The position numbers and the translations under genes are program-made. A stretch of 64,000 bases of DNA, taken from Winogradskyella costae. GTDB taxonomy: Bacteria; Bacteroidota; Bacteroidia; Flavobacteriales; Flavobacteriaceae. The stretch lies in NCBI RefSeq assembly GCF_013403865.1, contig NZ_JABFDK010000007.1, positions 62,001-126,000 on the forward strand, written 5' to 3'. This document shows positions 16,859 through 26,736 of the stretch, piece after piece (the stretch's first letter is position 1; each line of letters begins with the position of its first letter). Under the pieces are notes generated by a model. It saw only the letters and a program-made list of their open reading frames with translations, did not search any database and had not been told where the DNA came from.

Positions 16859-19636
16859 ATGAAAAAGATTACCACATTGCTGGCATTATTGTTAGCACTA
16901 ACTTCTTATTCGCAAGTTAAACTTTCAGGAATAGTGAAAGACAGTATAGGATCGCCATTAGAGTTGGCCAATATTGTTGCGATTAATCAAGAAACTAAGG
17001 CCTTAGAGTCTTATGCAATATCAGATTCCAAAGGGTTTTATAAAATTGCTTTAGGTAAAAACGGCAGCTATAAGATACAGGTTACTTATATAGGCATGAA
17101 GTCTATTGATTTTGTTTTAGAAACAAAAGAAATTGATATAGATAAGGATTTAGTTATGACTTTAGATAACTCGCTTGATACTGTTGAGCTTACCTACGAA
17201 ATGCCTGTAACTATTAAAGGAGATACTATTATATACAATGCAGATTCTTTTAAAAATGGTTCTGAACGAAAATTAGGAGATGTTTTAGAAAAGTTACCTG
17301 GGGTAGAAATCAATGAAAACGGACAAATAGAAGTCGATGGTAATACTGTACAAAAACTAACCGTAAACGGAAAAGATTTTTTTGATGGGGATTCTAAACT
17401 TGCAACACAAAATATACCATCTAATGCGGTAGATAAAATTGAAGTGCTCCGTAATTTCTCAGAAGTTAGTCAATTGCGTAGTGTTACCAATAACTCGGAT
17501 AATGTCGCTATAAATATTAAACTAAAGGAAGGTAAAGAGAATTTTTGGTTTGGGGATATTACCGTAGGTGCGGGTACAGCACCATCACCTAATGATGATT
17601 TATATTTGGTGCAGCCTAAACTATTTTATTATAGTCCAAAGGCAAGTGTTAATGTTATAGGAGATATAAACAATATTGGAGAACCTGCTTTATCAAATCG
17701 AGATGTGCGTAATTTCGGTGGTGGTTTTAGATCACCGAGTCGTGATAGTGGAACGAGTTTAAATCTAGGCAGTAACGGCTTAAGTGGTTTAACGACTTCT
17801 GCCAATGCGCAGAAAGTAGAATCTAAATTATTGGCAACTAACTTCAGCTATGCACCAAATCCGGCTTTAGATTTAAGTGGATTTATAATTTATAACACAA
17901 CGCGTTTAAGTACACGTCAAGAAAGTTTTATAAGATATACAGATCCAGAATTAGGTATTCCTGATGAGGAAACGGTAAATACAGGTAAAGAAGATTCGGA
18001 TCAGGGTATTGCAAAGTTCAGTGCAGCTTATAAACCAAATGGAAATAATCAATTAGAATATGATCTTTTAGGACGTATATCTAAAGATTCAGAAAGACAA
18101 ACAGAAATTTCTTCAGTAATTGGTACAACAGCTCAGTTAGATGAAGTTACTCCATTCAGTATTAATCAAAACTTAAGTTATTATTACACGCTTAATGAGA
18201 ATAATATATTTGCTATAGAAGCGCAACATTTGTACAGTAATGAAGATCCTTTTTATAATGCTATATTAAATAATGATCCATCTAATAATGATAATGGTAT
18301 AGACAACGATCCTCTTACTGACGATGAAGACGCTTATGATGAAACAGCAGAGCAACTAGGATTAGATAGAAGTTTAGATTTTTATAACTTAGGACAAAAT
18401 CAACTTGTTAAAACCAACCAGTTAGACGCAAAATTAGACTATTATAATATTTTGAATTCTAAGAGTAATATAAATATTAGCTTCGGAACAATTTTTAGCC
18501 GCCAAGAGTTTGATTCTAATATATTTCAGTTTTTAGAAAATGATGTGACTCAAGATGCAGATCCAAATATTACAGATGCAGATGGGAATTTATTGGATGT
18601 TGGAGCTGAAAATGATGCTTTATACAGTTTTAGTGATGTTTATGTGTCAACGAGATATAACTTAAGAGTTGGTAAATTTACGTTTAGACCAGGATTATCT
18701 TTTCATGCGTATGGCAATCAAAACACACAATTTGGAACTAAATATGAAGATAACTTCTTTAGAGTCCTACCAGAGTTTGAAGCAAGAGTTCAATTTAAAA
18801 AATCTGAAAGTTTACAGTTTAATTACCGTATGAGTAACCAATTTACTGATGTTACGAATTTAGCAGAAGGATTAATTTTAAATAGTTTTGATAATTTATC
18901 TTATGGTAATTCAGAATTACAGAATGGATTGAGTCAAACGTTCAGTTTATTTTATAGAAGTTTTAACCTATTTAATAATACAAATGTTATTGGAAGATTG
19001 AGTTATACCAAAAACGAAGATCAAATAAGAAACATTGCTAATTTTGAAAGCGTTATTAGTACAAGTACATTTTTCAATTCGCCATTCGCAGATGAGAGTC
19101 TTACAGCATTTGGACGTTGGCAAAAAACATTTGGAAAAATTAGAACGACCATGGGTGGGAATTTTAACTACAGCTTAAATAATCAGTTTATAAATGGTGT
19201 ACAATCTGTAAATGAAAGTTTTACGCAAACCTATACACCAGAGATTAGAACCAATTATAGAGAAGCACCAAATGTAAGTTTGCGTTATCAATACTCAGTC
19301 ACTGATACAGACCAAGGAACAAGAAGTACTAAGATTATTAGAAATTCACCATCTATAAATTTTGATGCCTATATTTGGGATGCCGTTACCTTTTCTACAG
19401 ATTATGGCTATACGAACCAGAGTGTTGCTGGGGAGTCAGAATCTTTTCAGACATGGAGTGCCAGACTAGGTTATAGAAAAGATAGAGATGCAAAATGGGA
19501 GTATGAAATTAGAGCAAACAACATTTTAAATATTGATGCTAATATTAATAATAATGTTGGGACGTTCTCTGTTGTTAATTCGGCAACGTTTTTACAACCA
19601 CGATTTGTAACGTTTAGAGTTATTTATACGTTATAA
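16859..19636 (+). CDS. Outer-membrane beta-barrel receptor-like protein with carboxypeptidase-like regulatory domain
   Basis: A 925-residue protein with a signal peptide (ends LTSYSQ), a CarboxypepD_reg-like beta-sandwich (about 20-105), a plug-like region with GDVLEKLPGVEINENGQI and VDKIEVLRNFSEVSQL (about 140-205), and a long beta-barrel ending RFVTFRVIYTL. This is the layout of TonB-dependent transporter relatives of Bacteroidota. No SusD partner is present, so a glycan locus is unlikely. It is the last gene of the GLPGLI operon and is followed by a strong terminator. Confidence 0.85.
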   Translation: MKKITTLLALLLALTSYSQVKLSGIVKDSIGSPLELANIVAINQETKALESYAISDSKGFYKIALGKNGSYKIQVTYIGMKSIDFVLETKEIDIDKDLVMTLDNSLDTVELTYEMPVTIKGDTIIYNADSFKNGSERKLGDVLEKLPGVEINENGQIEVDGNTVQKLTVNGKDFFDGDSKLATQNIPSNAVDKIEVLRNFSEVSQLRSVTNNSDNVAINIKLKEGKENFWFGDITVGAGTAPSPNDDLYLVQPKLFYYSPKASVNVIGDINNIGEPALSNRDVRNFGGGFRSPSRDSGTSLNLGSNGLSGLTTSANAQKVESKLLATNFSYAPNPALDLSGFIIYNTTRLSTRQESFIRYTDPELGIPDEETVNTGKEDSDQGIAKFSAAYKPNGNNQLEYDLLGRISKDSERQTEISSVIGTTAQLDEVTPFSINQNLSYYYTLNENNIFAIEAQHLYSNEDPFYNAILNNDPSNNDNGIDNDPLTDDEDAYDETAEQLGLDRSLDFYNLGQNQLVKTNQLDAKLDYYNILNSKSNINISFGTIFSRQEFDSNIFQFLENDVTQDADPNITDADGNLLDVGAENDALYSFSDVYVSTRYNLRVGKFTFRPGLSFHAYGNQNTQFGTKYEDNFFRVLPEFEARVQFKKSESLQFNYRMSNQFTDVTNLAEGLILNSFDNLSYGNSELQNGLSQTFSLFYRSFNLFNNTNVIGRLSYTKNEDQIRNIANFESVISTSTFFNSPFADESLTAFGRWQKTFGKIRTTMGGNFNYSLNNQFINGVQSVNESFTQTYTPEIRTNYREAPNVSLRYQYSVTDTDQGTRSTKIIRNSPSINFDAYIWDAVTFSTDYGYTNQSVAGESESFQTWSARLGYRKDRDAKWEYEIRANNILNIDANINNNVGTFSVVNSATFLQPRFVTFRVIYTL

Positions 19637-19660
19637 GGTTATTTCTGATACCTATTTTAA

Positions 19661-19694
19661 AAAAAGCCCATTGAATGTTTTCAATGGGCTTTTT
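19661..19694. terminator. Bidirectional terminator
   Basis: Fifteen-base arms (AAAAAGCCCATTGAA and its complement) around a TGTT loop, with T runs on both strands, between the convergent receptor and lipoprotein genes. Confidence 0.85.
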
Positions 19695-19713
19695 TTAATT
19701 CATATTAAATATT

Positions 19714-21531
19714 CTAGTTGTCTCTTAAAACATGCAAAGCTCCATTAATAGTATGTGTGTTGCCATCATAATCTTCATACGAACCACTAAAATTAATATC
19801 AATATATTCACCAACTGCACCGAGAGACGTTAGGTTATATGTAATATTGTTATTAGTATTAGACATGTCAATGCATTCCTGAATATTAAATCCAGTAGTG
19901 CTATTGTCAATATCATTCCAATCATAATTGTCATAGGTGCCTTCGTAAGTTGTCTCCTCTAAAGTCCCGAACATATAAAAGCAGTTTAAACTAGATCCGC
20001 TAATATTAAGAGTTGGTCCATTGTAATTTGGTGAGTCAGGATAAAATTCACCATTTATATTATCTAAAATATAAGTTAAGTCACCATCATCAATGCTATA
20101 TTGAATAAATTCTGTAACAGCATTACAGGCGCTTATAGTTCCGATATTAGTTAATGGAGTCATAAACGTATAACTAATACTATCTGTCGTTTGAAGGTTT
20201 ACATAATCACTTGCTTTTATTTTAAACGTATTGTCGTCTTCACAACGCAATAGATTGATTTCAAAAGTTCCATCACTGACTAAATCTGTAAAAGTTTGAC
20301 CACCATAATTTAATTGAACATAACCGTCAGTTACAGCTTCATCATCACAGGTATTAAAGCTTCCAACTACGGTTTCTTCTATAACGTCCGAGCTGACTTG
20401 CATAATTGTTGAAATATTAGAATCTGTTGAAAATGGCCCTATCATTTCAGAATAAAGTGGAGTGCTTCCACACAAATCATAACTATACACATTAAGTTCT
20501 AAGCTCTCATTACTTGGTACATAACCACAAACTTCTCCATTTTCATTGGTATAACCATAAGTAGTACCAAAAGTGGCACTTGTAACACTTACCCAAAGAT
20601 TATTAAGTGGGTTATTATTGTCATTATTAGCTAAAATACAAAGTGTAATTGCTTCCGCAGGTATATCACAATTCCAAAAAGAGAAATGAGATACTGTTCC
20701 TACGTACATGTCGCCTTGTAAAGTCGCTTCACCTTCCTCAATCCAATAACCTTTTATTTCGTTAAAATACCAAAGCGGAATGGTTGCAGGAGCAATAGAC
20801 ATTAAACTTGGGTCGACGTGTATTTTAATTTCGGATGTAGAACCTTCTGCTAAGTTGAGTTCTTCTCCAGAGCTTCCTCGTAATTCTACAGCGAGCATGC
20901 CTAAAGTTTGCAACATACGTTCGGCACCATCGGTATTTTGAGCATATAACATGCCTGGTCGTTGTAATGCCATATCGTTATCAGCAGGATCTAAATGATG
21001 AGCAATGACATTTACAGCACCAGAATAGTCAGAGCCATCTTCTTTAATAAAGTTGCCATCGAAGTCTACTGAGCTTCCGTTTGCAAGAGAAACACTTCCT
21101 GCGGCACCACTATTTACAGTGCCTATAACTGTAGCATCGAGCAACATGATGGTAACTTTATTGGTGCCATTAGAAGGCACCACATTACGAGAGCCATGAA
21201 TGTAGCCTGCTTTTGAAGCTTTTATATAACCGAAGCGTTCGTTAACGGTAGCATCTTTAATAATGAAAACTCCGTTGCTGTCGGTTAGTGCTGTGTCGTC
21301 ACCAATCGTAATTAAAACACCTTCAATTGGAAGATGATTTTTATCTATAATTGTTCCTAAAAAATCTCTTGAAATTTCACTACCAAAATACTCAGAAAAC
21401 TCATCAGGAATGATTTCTTGTTGTCCGCCTCCAGAATAGTTATCATCATTGTCTTTTCTGCAAGATGAGAATGTGAGTATTGAAAATAGAATTAGAATAC
21501 TAAATTTGGGAAATTTGCTAATACATTTCAT
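19714..21531 (-). CDS. Surface lipoprotein with carboxypeptidase regulatory-like domain
   Basis: 605 residues from ATG at 21529-21531, chosen because it puts a lipoprotein signal (ILILFSILTFSSC) at the N-terminus; a longer frame starts at 21582. After the lipidated Cys comes an acidic RKDNDD linker, then a carboxypeptidase-like beta-sandwich (FLGTIIDKNHLPIEGVLITIG), followed by beta-rich repeats. No enzyme motif is seen. The charged residues right after Cys could fit a surface-export signal. It stands alone. Confidence 0.75.
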   Translation of the reverse strand: MKCISKFPKFSILILFSILTFSSCRKDNDDNYSGGGQQEIIPDEFSEYFGSEISRDFLGTIIDKNHLPIEGVLITIGDDTALTDSNGVFIIKDATVNERFGYIKASKAGYIHGSRNVVPSNGTNKVTIMLLDATVIGTVNSGAAGSVSLANGSSVDFDGNFIKEDGSDYSGAVNVIAHHLDPADNDMALQRPGMLYAQNTDGAERMLQTLGMLAVELRGSSGEELNLAEGSTSEIKIHVDPSLMSIAPATIPLWYFNEIKGYWIEEGEATLQGDMYVGTVSHFSFWNCDIPAEAITLCILANNDNNNPLNNLWVSVTSATFGTTYGYTNENGEVCGYVPSNESLELNVYSYDLCGSTPLYSEMIGPFSTDSNISTIMQVSSDVIEETVVGSFNTCDDEAVTDGYVQLNYGGQTFTDLVSDGTFEINLLRCEDDNTFKIKASDYVNLQTTDSISYTFMTPLTNIGTISACNAVTEFIQYSIDDGDLTYILDNINGEFYPDSPNYNGPTLNISGSSLNCFYMFGTLEETTYEGTYDNYDWNDIDNSTTGFNIQECIDMSNTNNNITYNLTSLGAVGEYIDINFSGSYEDYDGNTHTINGALHVLRDN

Positions 21532-21620
21532 GTTGAATTGATTTTGATTGTTGTTTAACGTCTCACTTATAAAACAATTCAATGGCTTAAATTCCTACTC
21601 TTTTCAATTTTACAAAACGA

Positions 21621-21656
21621 AAAACCCTCAACATTATGCAAAATGTTGAGGGTTTT
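21621..21656 (-). terminator. Terminator of the membrane pyrophosphatase gene
   Basis: Fifteen-base arms (AAAACCCTCAACATT and its complement) around a 6-base loop, 23 bases beyond the stop of the pyrophosphatase gene, ending in T on the minus strand. Confidence 0.82.
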
Positions 21657-21678
21657 TAAATTAGTGTATTTCTAAGAT

Positions 21679-24099
21679 TTAATTTTTAGAAATATCTACT
21701 TTTTCAATAACTTTTATAACGTCACCTGATACGTTTGAAAGCGATGCTTCAAAAGCATTTAGTTCTTTTTTAACTTCAACCTGTGTACCTTCGAAAATAA
21801 TAACTTCAGATGTTTTCTTTCCTTCTTTTATGGTGGAATAATTAACGGTGGCTTTAGCTAAACCTTGAGATTCCACAGACATTTTGATAGAAACTTCTGT
21901 GTCATTATTTGCTAAACCAGTTTCATCAGCATGACCACCTAAAATAGGAGCAATGACTAAGCCAATCAAGCACGTTAATTTAATTAAGATGTTCATTGAA
22001 GGACCAGATGTATCTTTAAACGGGTCACCAACGGTATCACCAGTTACAGCAGCTTTATGAGCTTCAGAACCTTTGTATGTCATCTCACCATTAATTTCAA
22101 CTCCAGCTTCAAAAGATTTTTTAGCATTATCCCAAGCACCACCAGCATTATTTTGGAAGATTGCCCAAAGTACACCTGAAACGGTAACACCAGCCATATA
22201 GCCACCTAACATCTCAGCGATAGCTAGCGGATCCATTCCAAAAATCATTGGAATAAAAGCAATTGCTAATGGAAAACCAATTGTTAATAACCCTGGTAAC
22301 ATCATTTCTTTCAAGGATGCTTCCGTAGAAATCGCCACACATTTGTCATATTCTGGTTGCCCTGTGCCTTCCATAATACCTGGAATTTCTCTAAACTGGC
22401 GACGTACTTCTTCTACCATTTCCATAGCGGCTTTACCAACAGCATTCATAGCTAAAGCCGAGAATACTACGGGCACCATTCCACCAACAAATAGCATCGC
22501 TAATACTGGTGCTTTAAAGATGTTGATGCCGTCAATTCCTGTAAACGTTACATAGGCAGCAAATAATGCTAACGATGTTAATGCAGCAGAAGCGATAGCA
22601 AAACCTTTTCCTGTTGCAGCTGTTGTATTACCAACCGAATCTAATATATCTGTACGTTCTCTAACGATAGGTTCTTGTTCGCTCATTTCAGCAATACCAC
22701 CTGCATTATCAGAAATTGGACCAAAAGCATCAATTGCTAATTGCATAGCGGTTGTTGCCATCATTGCAGAAGCCGCTAAAGCAACTCCATAGAATCCTGC
22801 AAATGCATACGATGCCCAAATAGCTCCAGCAAATAATAATACGGAAGGGAATGTAGAAATCATACCGGTCGCTAAACCTGCAATAATGTTTGTTCCTGCT
22901 CCAGTGCTTGATTGTTGTACTATATTTAAAATTGGTTTTTTACCTAATCCTGTGTAGTATTCCGTTACTGAAGAAATAACGGCTCCTACTACTAAACCTA
23001 CTAAGGTTGCGTAAAAAACACGCATTGAAGAAATCTCTTGTAAACCTTCACCGAAGAAATTCATTTGCATAGTCTCAGGTAACATCCATGTTACTAATCC
23101 GAAACATGCTACAGCTACTAAAATAATAGATGTCCAGTTGCCAATATTTAAAGCTCCCATAACCTGGGCTTCTTTAGCGTCATTACTTTTTATTTTTACT
23201 AACATGGTTCCGATTATGGAAATAATAATTCCTACACCTGCTATTGCCATTGGTAATAGGATTGGACCAATACCTCCAAAAGCATCAGTGATTGCTCCTC
23301 CCATATCTTTAATGACGTAATTACCAAGAACCATGGCTGCTAAAACCGTTGCCACATAAGATCCAAATAAATCAGCTCCCATACCTGCAACATCACCTAC
23401 ATTATCACCAACGTTATCTGCAATTGTTGCAGGATTACGAGGGTCATCTTCTGGGATACCAGCTTCAACCTTACCAACTAAATCAGCACCTACATCGGCA
23501 GCCTTAGTGTAAATACCTCCACCAACTCTTGCGAATAATGCGATAGATTCAGCACCAAGCGAGAAACCAGCAAGGGTTTCTAATACGATGGTCATATCCA
23601 TTGTATTGGTCCATTCGCTTCCCATAAAGAACCAAAAGAAAAATATAAAAAATGCTGTTAATCCTAAAACGGCAAGACCGGCAACACCTAATCCCATTAC
23701 AGTTCCACCACCAAAAGATACCTTTAGTGCATTTGGTAAACTTGTACGAGCAGCTTGTGTTGTTCTAACATTTGTCTTAGTCGCTATTTTCATTCCTATA
23801 TTACCTGCAAATGCAGAAAATACAGCTCCGAAAATAAAAGCAATTACAATAAGCCAATGCGTTGTTGGAACAATAAAAGAAACAATTGCAAGCAATATGC
23901 TTACTATGAATACAAAAATAGCGAGTAATTTATACTCGGCATTTAGAAAGGCAAGGGCACCTTCGTATATATGATCTGAAATTTCTTTCATTTTACCATC
24001 TCCAGCATCTTGCTTCATAACCCAAGATTGCTTTACTAGCATGTAAATTAAGCCTAAAAGGGCCAAAACTATTGGCATATAAATCATCAATGACTCCAT
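21679..24099 (-). CDS. hppA: K+-dependent membrane-bound pyrophosphatase (Na+ or H+ pump)
   Basis: An 806-residue polytopic inner-membrane enzyme that couples PPi hydrolysis to cation export. The substrate site [19 protein letters not shown] is at 218-236. At the position that separates subfamilies it reads [10 protein letters not shown], with Ala494 and Gly497; K+-independent pumps have Lys and Thr there. It is therefore of the K+-dependent group, many of which pump Na+. About 65 residues after the last membrane helix form a polar extension that is not needed for the core. The soluble pyrophosphatase gene lies just upstream. Confidence 0.93.
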   Translation of the reverse strand: MESLMIYMPIVLALLGLIYMLVKQSWVMKQDAGDGKMKEISDHIYEGALAFLNAEYKLLAIFVFIVSILLAIVSFIVPTTHWLIVIAFIFGAVFSAFAGNIGMKIATKTNVRTTQAARTSLPNALKVSFGGGTVMGLGVAGLAVLGLTAFFIFFFWFFMGSEWTNTMDMTIVLETLAGFSLGAESIALFARVGGGIYTKAADVGADLVGKVEAGIPEDDPRNPATIADNVGDNVGDVAGMGADLFGSYVATVLAAMVLGNYVIKDMGGAITDAFGGIGPILLPMAIAGVGIIISIIGTMLVKIKSNDAKEAQVMGALNIGNWTSIILVAVACFGLVTWMLPETMQMNFFGEGLQEISSMRVFYATLVGLVVGAVISSVTEYYTGLGKKPILNIVQQSSTGAGTNIIAGLATGMISTFPSVLLFAGAIWASYAFAGFYGVALAASAMMATTAMQLAIDAFGPISDNAGGIAEMSEQEPIVRERTDILDSVGNTTAATGKGFAIASAALTSLALFAAYVTFTGIDGINIFKAPVLAMLFVGGMVPVVFSALAMNAVGKAAMEMVEEVRRQFREIPGIMEGTGQPEYDKCVAISTEASLKEMMLPGLLTIGFPLAIAFIPMIFGMDPLAIAEMLGGYMAGVTVSGVLWAIFQNNAGGAWDNAKKSFEAGVEINGEMTYKGSEAHKAAVTGDTVGDPFKDTSGPSMNILIKLTCLIGLVIAPILGGHADETGLANNDTEVSIKMSVESQGLAKATVNYSTIKEGKKTSEVIIFEGTQVEVKKELNAFEASLSNVSGDVIKVIEKVDISKN

Positions 24100-24165
24100 A
24101 TTATAATATTTAATTTAATTAGTGTTTAGCTAGGTAAATGTAATAAAATGAATCATATTTTTACG

Positions 24166-24201
24166 AAAAAAGCAATATCATTTGATTGATATTGCTTTTT
24201 T
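24166..24201 (-). terminator. Terminator of the soluble pyrophosphatase gene
   Basis: Arms AAAAAAGCAATATCA and TGATATTGCTTTTTT around a 6-base loop. It separates the soluble from the membrane pyrophosphatase gene, so the two are probably independent transcripts. Confidence 0.8.
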
Positions 24202-24244
24202 AATAGTTTTTTAGTTAAAAACCTTGAATTCCTAAATAAGAATG

Positions 24245-24772
24245 TTAAATCGTAAAAGTGCGTTTCTTTTTATGTTCACTTTCGTCATAACGCTGAATAC
24301 ATTCGTGATAAATTTTGATAGCTTCCTCAGCATCTCCCCATCCACCAACATCAACTTTCTTTTTCTCTAAATCTTTATAAACACGGAAAAAGTGCTCAAT
24401 TTCTTTTAGTCTGTGTGGATTTAAATCGCTTATATCTCTATTATTACTCCAAATAGGATCAGAAACTGGTACACAGATAATTTTTTCATCTGGTCCTTTT
24501 TCATCCGTCATATGGAAAACACCAATCGGTCTCACTTCCATTACAACCATCGGATATGTTGGTTGGTGTCCTAATACTAAAACATCTAAAGGATCACTAT
24601 CTAAAGCTAAAGTTTCTGGAATGAAGCCATAATCACCTGGATACATCATAGATGAAAAAAGCATGCGGTCAAACCTTATCTTGTGTAATGTAAAATCGTA
24701 TTCATATTTGTTACGACTTCCTTTAGGTATTTCAATGAGTACATCGAAAGTTAATTCTTCTGATTCTGACAT
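24245..24772 (-). CDS. ppa: Soluble inorganic pyrophosphatase, family I
   Basis: A 175-residue cytoplasmic Mg-dependent enzyme that hydrolyses PPi to phosphate. The signature DSDPLDVLVL (Asp58, Asp60, Asp63) follows the PGDYGFIPET block, and KDLEKKKVDVGGW carries the conserved C-terminal Lys. It lies next to the PPi-energised pump, and the two would compete for the same substrate. Confidence 0.94.
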   Translation of the reverse strand: MSESEELTFDVLIEIPKGSRNKYEYDFTLHKIRFDRMLFSSMMYPGDYGFIPETLALDSDPLDVLVLGHQPTYPMVVMEVRPIGVFHMTDEKGPDEKIICVPVSDPIWSNNRDISDLNPHRLKEIEHFFRVYKDLEKKKVDVGGWGDAEEAIKIYHECIQRYDESEHKKKRTFTI

Positions 24773-25013
24773 GTTTTAATTTGTATTTGGGAGTTCTAAT
24801 TTACTTAGAACCATTGTTATATTCTCTGTTAAAATTTAAGTTCAGCAAAGATAATATATTGTGCGAGTTAGACAATTAATTATGTATATAGTGATTTATT
24901 GAATTATCATCAATTTAGACGTACTACTTTTCTTGTTCAAATTGTTTCAGTAAATTCGTTTAATCTGTAATGTATACTATAATTATACGTCTTTAAAAAG
25001 AGTTATCTAATAT

Positions 25014-25796
25014 ATGAACGTAATAAAAGTCATAAATGACCACAAGGAAACCATAAGAGTTTCAATGACCTTAAAAGAAGAGTCTCAGCGGTTCACAAAA
25101 TTGCTATTTAAAGCTTTTTATGATTGTGATACGGATGCTGAATTGGCATTACAGCAATTGGAAACGTTATTTGTTACCATTAGAAATAAGGCATGTCCAG
25201 AAATTAAGAATAAGCCTTGTAAGCTTTGGAGTGATTTTAAAGAAAACATTCCCGATTTATATTCTAGTTTACAAAAGGATGCTGAAGCAATTTATAATAA
25301 CGATCCAGCATCCAAATCCATTGAGGAAATATATTTAGCTTATCCAGGATTCTTTGCAATTTCAATTTATAGAATGGCAAGAGTCTTCTTTAAATTAAAT
25401 TTGCCGCTAATACCAAGGTTAATGACGGAATATGCACATTCTATTACAGGAATAGATATACACCCTGGCGCTACTATCGGTGAGTATTTTTTTATAGATC
25501 ATGGAACAGGTGTGGTTATTGGCGAAACTACAGACATACACAGCAATGTTAAAGTATACCAAGGCGTAACTTTAGGTGCTTTAACGGTAAAAAAAATACA
25601 TCAAAATACCAAGCGTCATCCGACTATTGAGCAAAATGTTACCATATATGCTAATGCAACAATTTTAGGTGGACAAACAATTATTGGAAAAAACACAGTG
25701 ATTGGTGGTAATACATGGTTGACGGAATCAGTACCTGAAAATTCTATTGTAACGCACAATCATCAAGTTGAAATTTTCTCAAAATTAAAAAAATAA
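25014..25796 (+). CDS. cysE: Serine O-acetyltransferase
   Basis: A 260-residue cytoplasmic enzyme making O-acetylserine from serine and acetyl-CoA, the first step of cysteine synthesis. An alpha-helical N-terminal domain (1-140) leads to a left-handed beta-helix of hexapeptides: GIDIHPGATIGEYFFIDHGTG, VVIGETTDIHSNVKVYQGVTLGA, ILGGQTIIGKNTVIGGNTW. His in the IDHGTG block corresponds to the catalytic histidine. One base separates it from cysM. Sulfide for cysM would come from the sulfite reductase operon at 40.8 kb. Confidence 0.92.
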   Translation: MNVIKVINDHKETIRVSMTLKEESQRFTKLLFKAFYDCDTDAELALQQLETLFVTIRNKACPEIKNKPCKLWSDFKENIPDLYSSLQKDAEAIYNNDPASKSIEEIYLAYPGFFAISIYRMARVFFKLNLPLIPRLMTEYAHSITGIDIHPGATIGEYFFIDHGTGVVIGETTDIHSNVKVYQGVTLGALTVKKIHQNTKRHPTIEQNVTIYANATILGGQTIIGKNTVIGGNTWLTESVPENSIVTHNHQVEIFSKLKK

Positions 25797-25797
25797 C

Positions 25798-26676
25798 ATG
25801 AACAAGACGTTAATAGATAGAATAGGAAATACACCGCTTGTTAAATCCATAGCCGTAAATTCTAATCCTAATGTGAGTTTGTATTTTAAGCTCGAAGGAA
25901 ACAATCCTGGTGGGAGTGTAAAGGACAGGGCTGCTTATAACATGATTAAAAGCGCTTTAGATACTGAGGAAATTAATGCGTCTTCAAAATTAATTGAAGC
26001 GACTAGTGGAAATACAGGAATTGCATTAGCAATGATTTGTAGTATTTTTAAATTGAATATTGAACTTGTAATGCCTGATACTGCTACGAAAGAACGTGTG
26101 CAAACTATGCGTGCTTACGGGGCAACCGTTACACTGCATCCTGATGGTATAGAAGGCGCGAGAGATTATGCTATAAATAAGGTTGAACATGAAGGTTATT
26201 TTTCATTCAACCAATTTGCTAATGATGACAATTGGAAGGCACATTATAAAACAACAGGTCCTGAAATTTGGAGAGATACCGAAGGTGCAATTACGCATTT
26301 TGTGTCTTCAATGGGAACTACAGGAACTATAATGGGAACCTCTACGTTTTTGAAAGAACAAAATGCTGAAGTAAAAATTGTAGGTGTACAGCCAACCGAT
26401 GGTTCTAAAATACCTGGGATTAGAAAATGGCCCATAGAATATTTACCTAAAATATTTGATGCTTCTAAAGTGGATCAAACTATTGAAGTCAGTAAAGATG
26501 AAGCCGTAGAAATGACACGACGATTAGCTAAAGAAGAAGGTATACTCGCAGGAATGAGTAGTGGAGGAGCCACCGCTGCAGCTTTAAAATTGGTAAAAGA
26601 ATTAGAGAGCGGAGTCGTAGTTTGTATTATTTGCGATAGAGGTGATCGTTATTTATCCTCTGATTTATTTGAATAA
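25798..26676 (+). CDS. cysM: Cysteine synthase B (O-acetylserine sulfhydrylase, CysM type)
   Basis: A 292-residue fold-type II PLP enzyme. The Schiff-base Lys42 lies in NNPGGSVKDRAA, the substrate loop is EATSGNTGIALAM, the phosphate-binding loop is SSMGTTGTIMG, and GMSSGGATAAAL is at the C-terminus. The short length and the missing C-terminal extension fit CysM rather than CysK. It uses O-acetylserine from the adjacent cysE product. Confidence 0.92.
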   Translation: MNKTLIDRIGNTPLVKSIAVNSNPNVSLYFKLEGNNPGGSVKDRAAYNMIKSALDTEEINASSKLIEATSGNTGIALAMICSIFKLNIELVMPDTATKERVQTMRAYGATVTLHPDGIEGARDYAINKVEHEGYFSFNQFANDDNWKAHYKTTGPEIWRDTEGAITHFVSSMGTTGTIMGTSTFLKEQNAEVKIVGVQPTDGSKIPGIRKWPIEYLPKIFDASKVDQTIEVSKDEAVEMTRRLAKEEGILAGMSSGGATAAALKLVKELESGVVVCIICDRGDRYLSSDLFE

Positions 26677-26695
26677 AATATTAAACACATTTTCT

Positions 26696-26736
26696 AAAAA
26701 AAAAAAGGATTTACTAAACGTAAATCCTTTTTTTTT
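26696..26736. terminator. Bidirectional terminator
   Basis: The stem GGATTTAC/GTAAATCC with loop TAAAC is extended by 11 A on the left and 9 T on the right. It overlaps the stop codon of the convergent DUF5686 gene. Confidence 0.85.

Noticed and set aside
14612..19636. SusCD-type glycan utilisation locus
   Set aside because: The barrel protein has the regulatory-domain and plug layout, but there is no SusD-like lipoprotein and no glycoside hydrolase nearby.
23588..23974. 128-codon plus-strand frame opposite the membrane pyrophosphatase gene
   Set aside because: Its composition simply mirrors the antisense of membrane helices; the opposite strand encodes conserved helices of a well-known pump.
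24972..24988. Inverted repeat GTATA-N7-TATAC upstream of cysE as an operator
   Set aside because: Five-base AT-rich arms are expected by chance in this base composition, and the sequence does not match the TACCCTA operator of the cysH operon.
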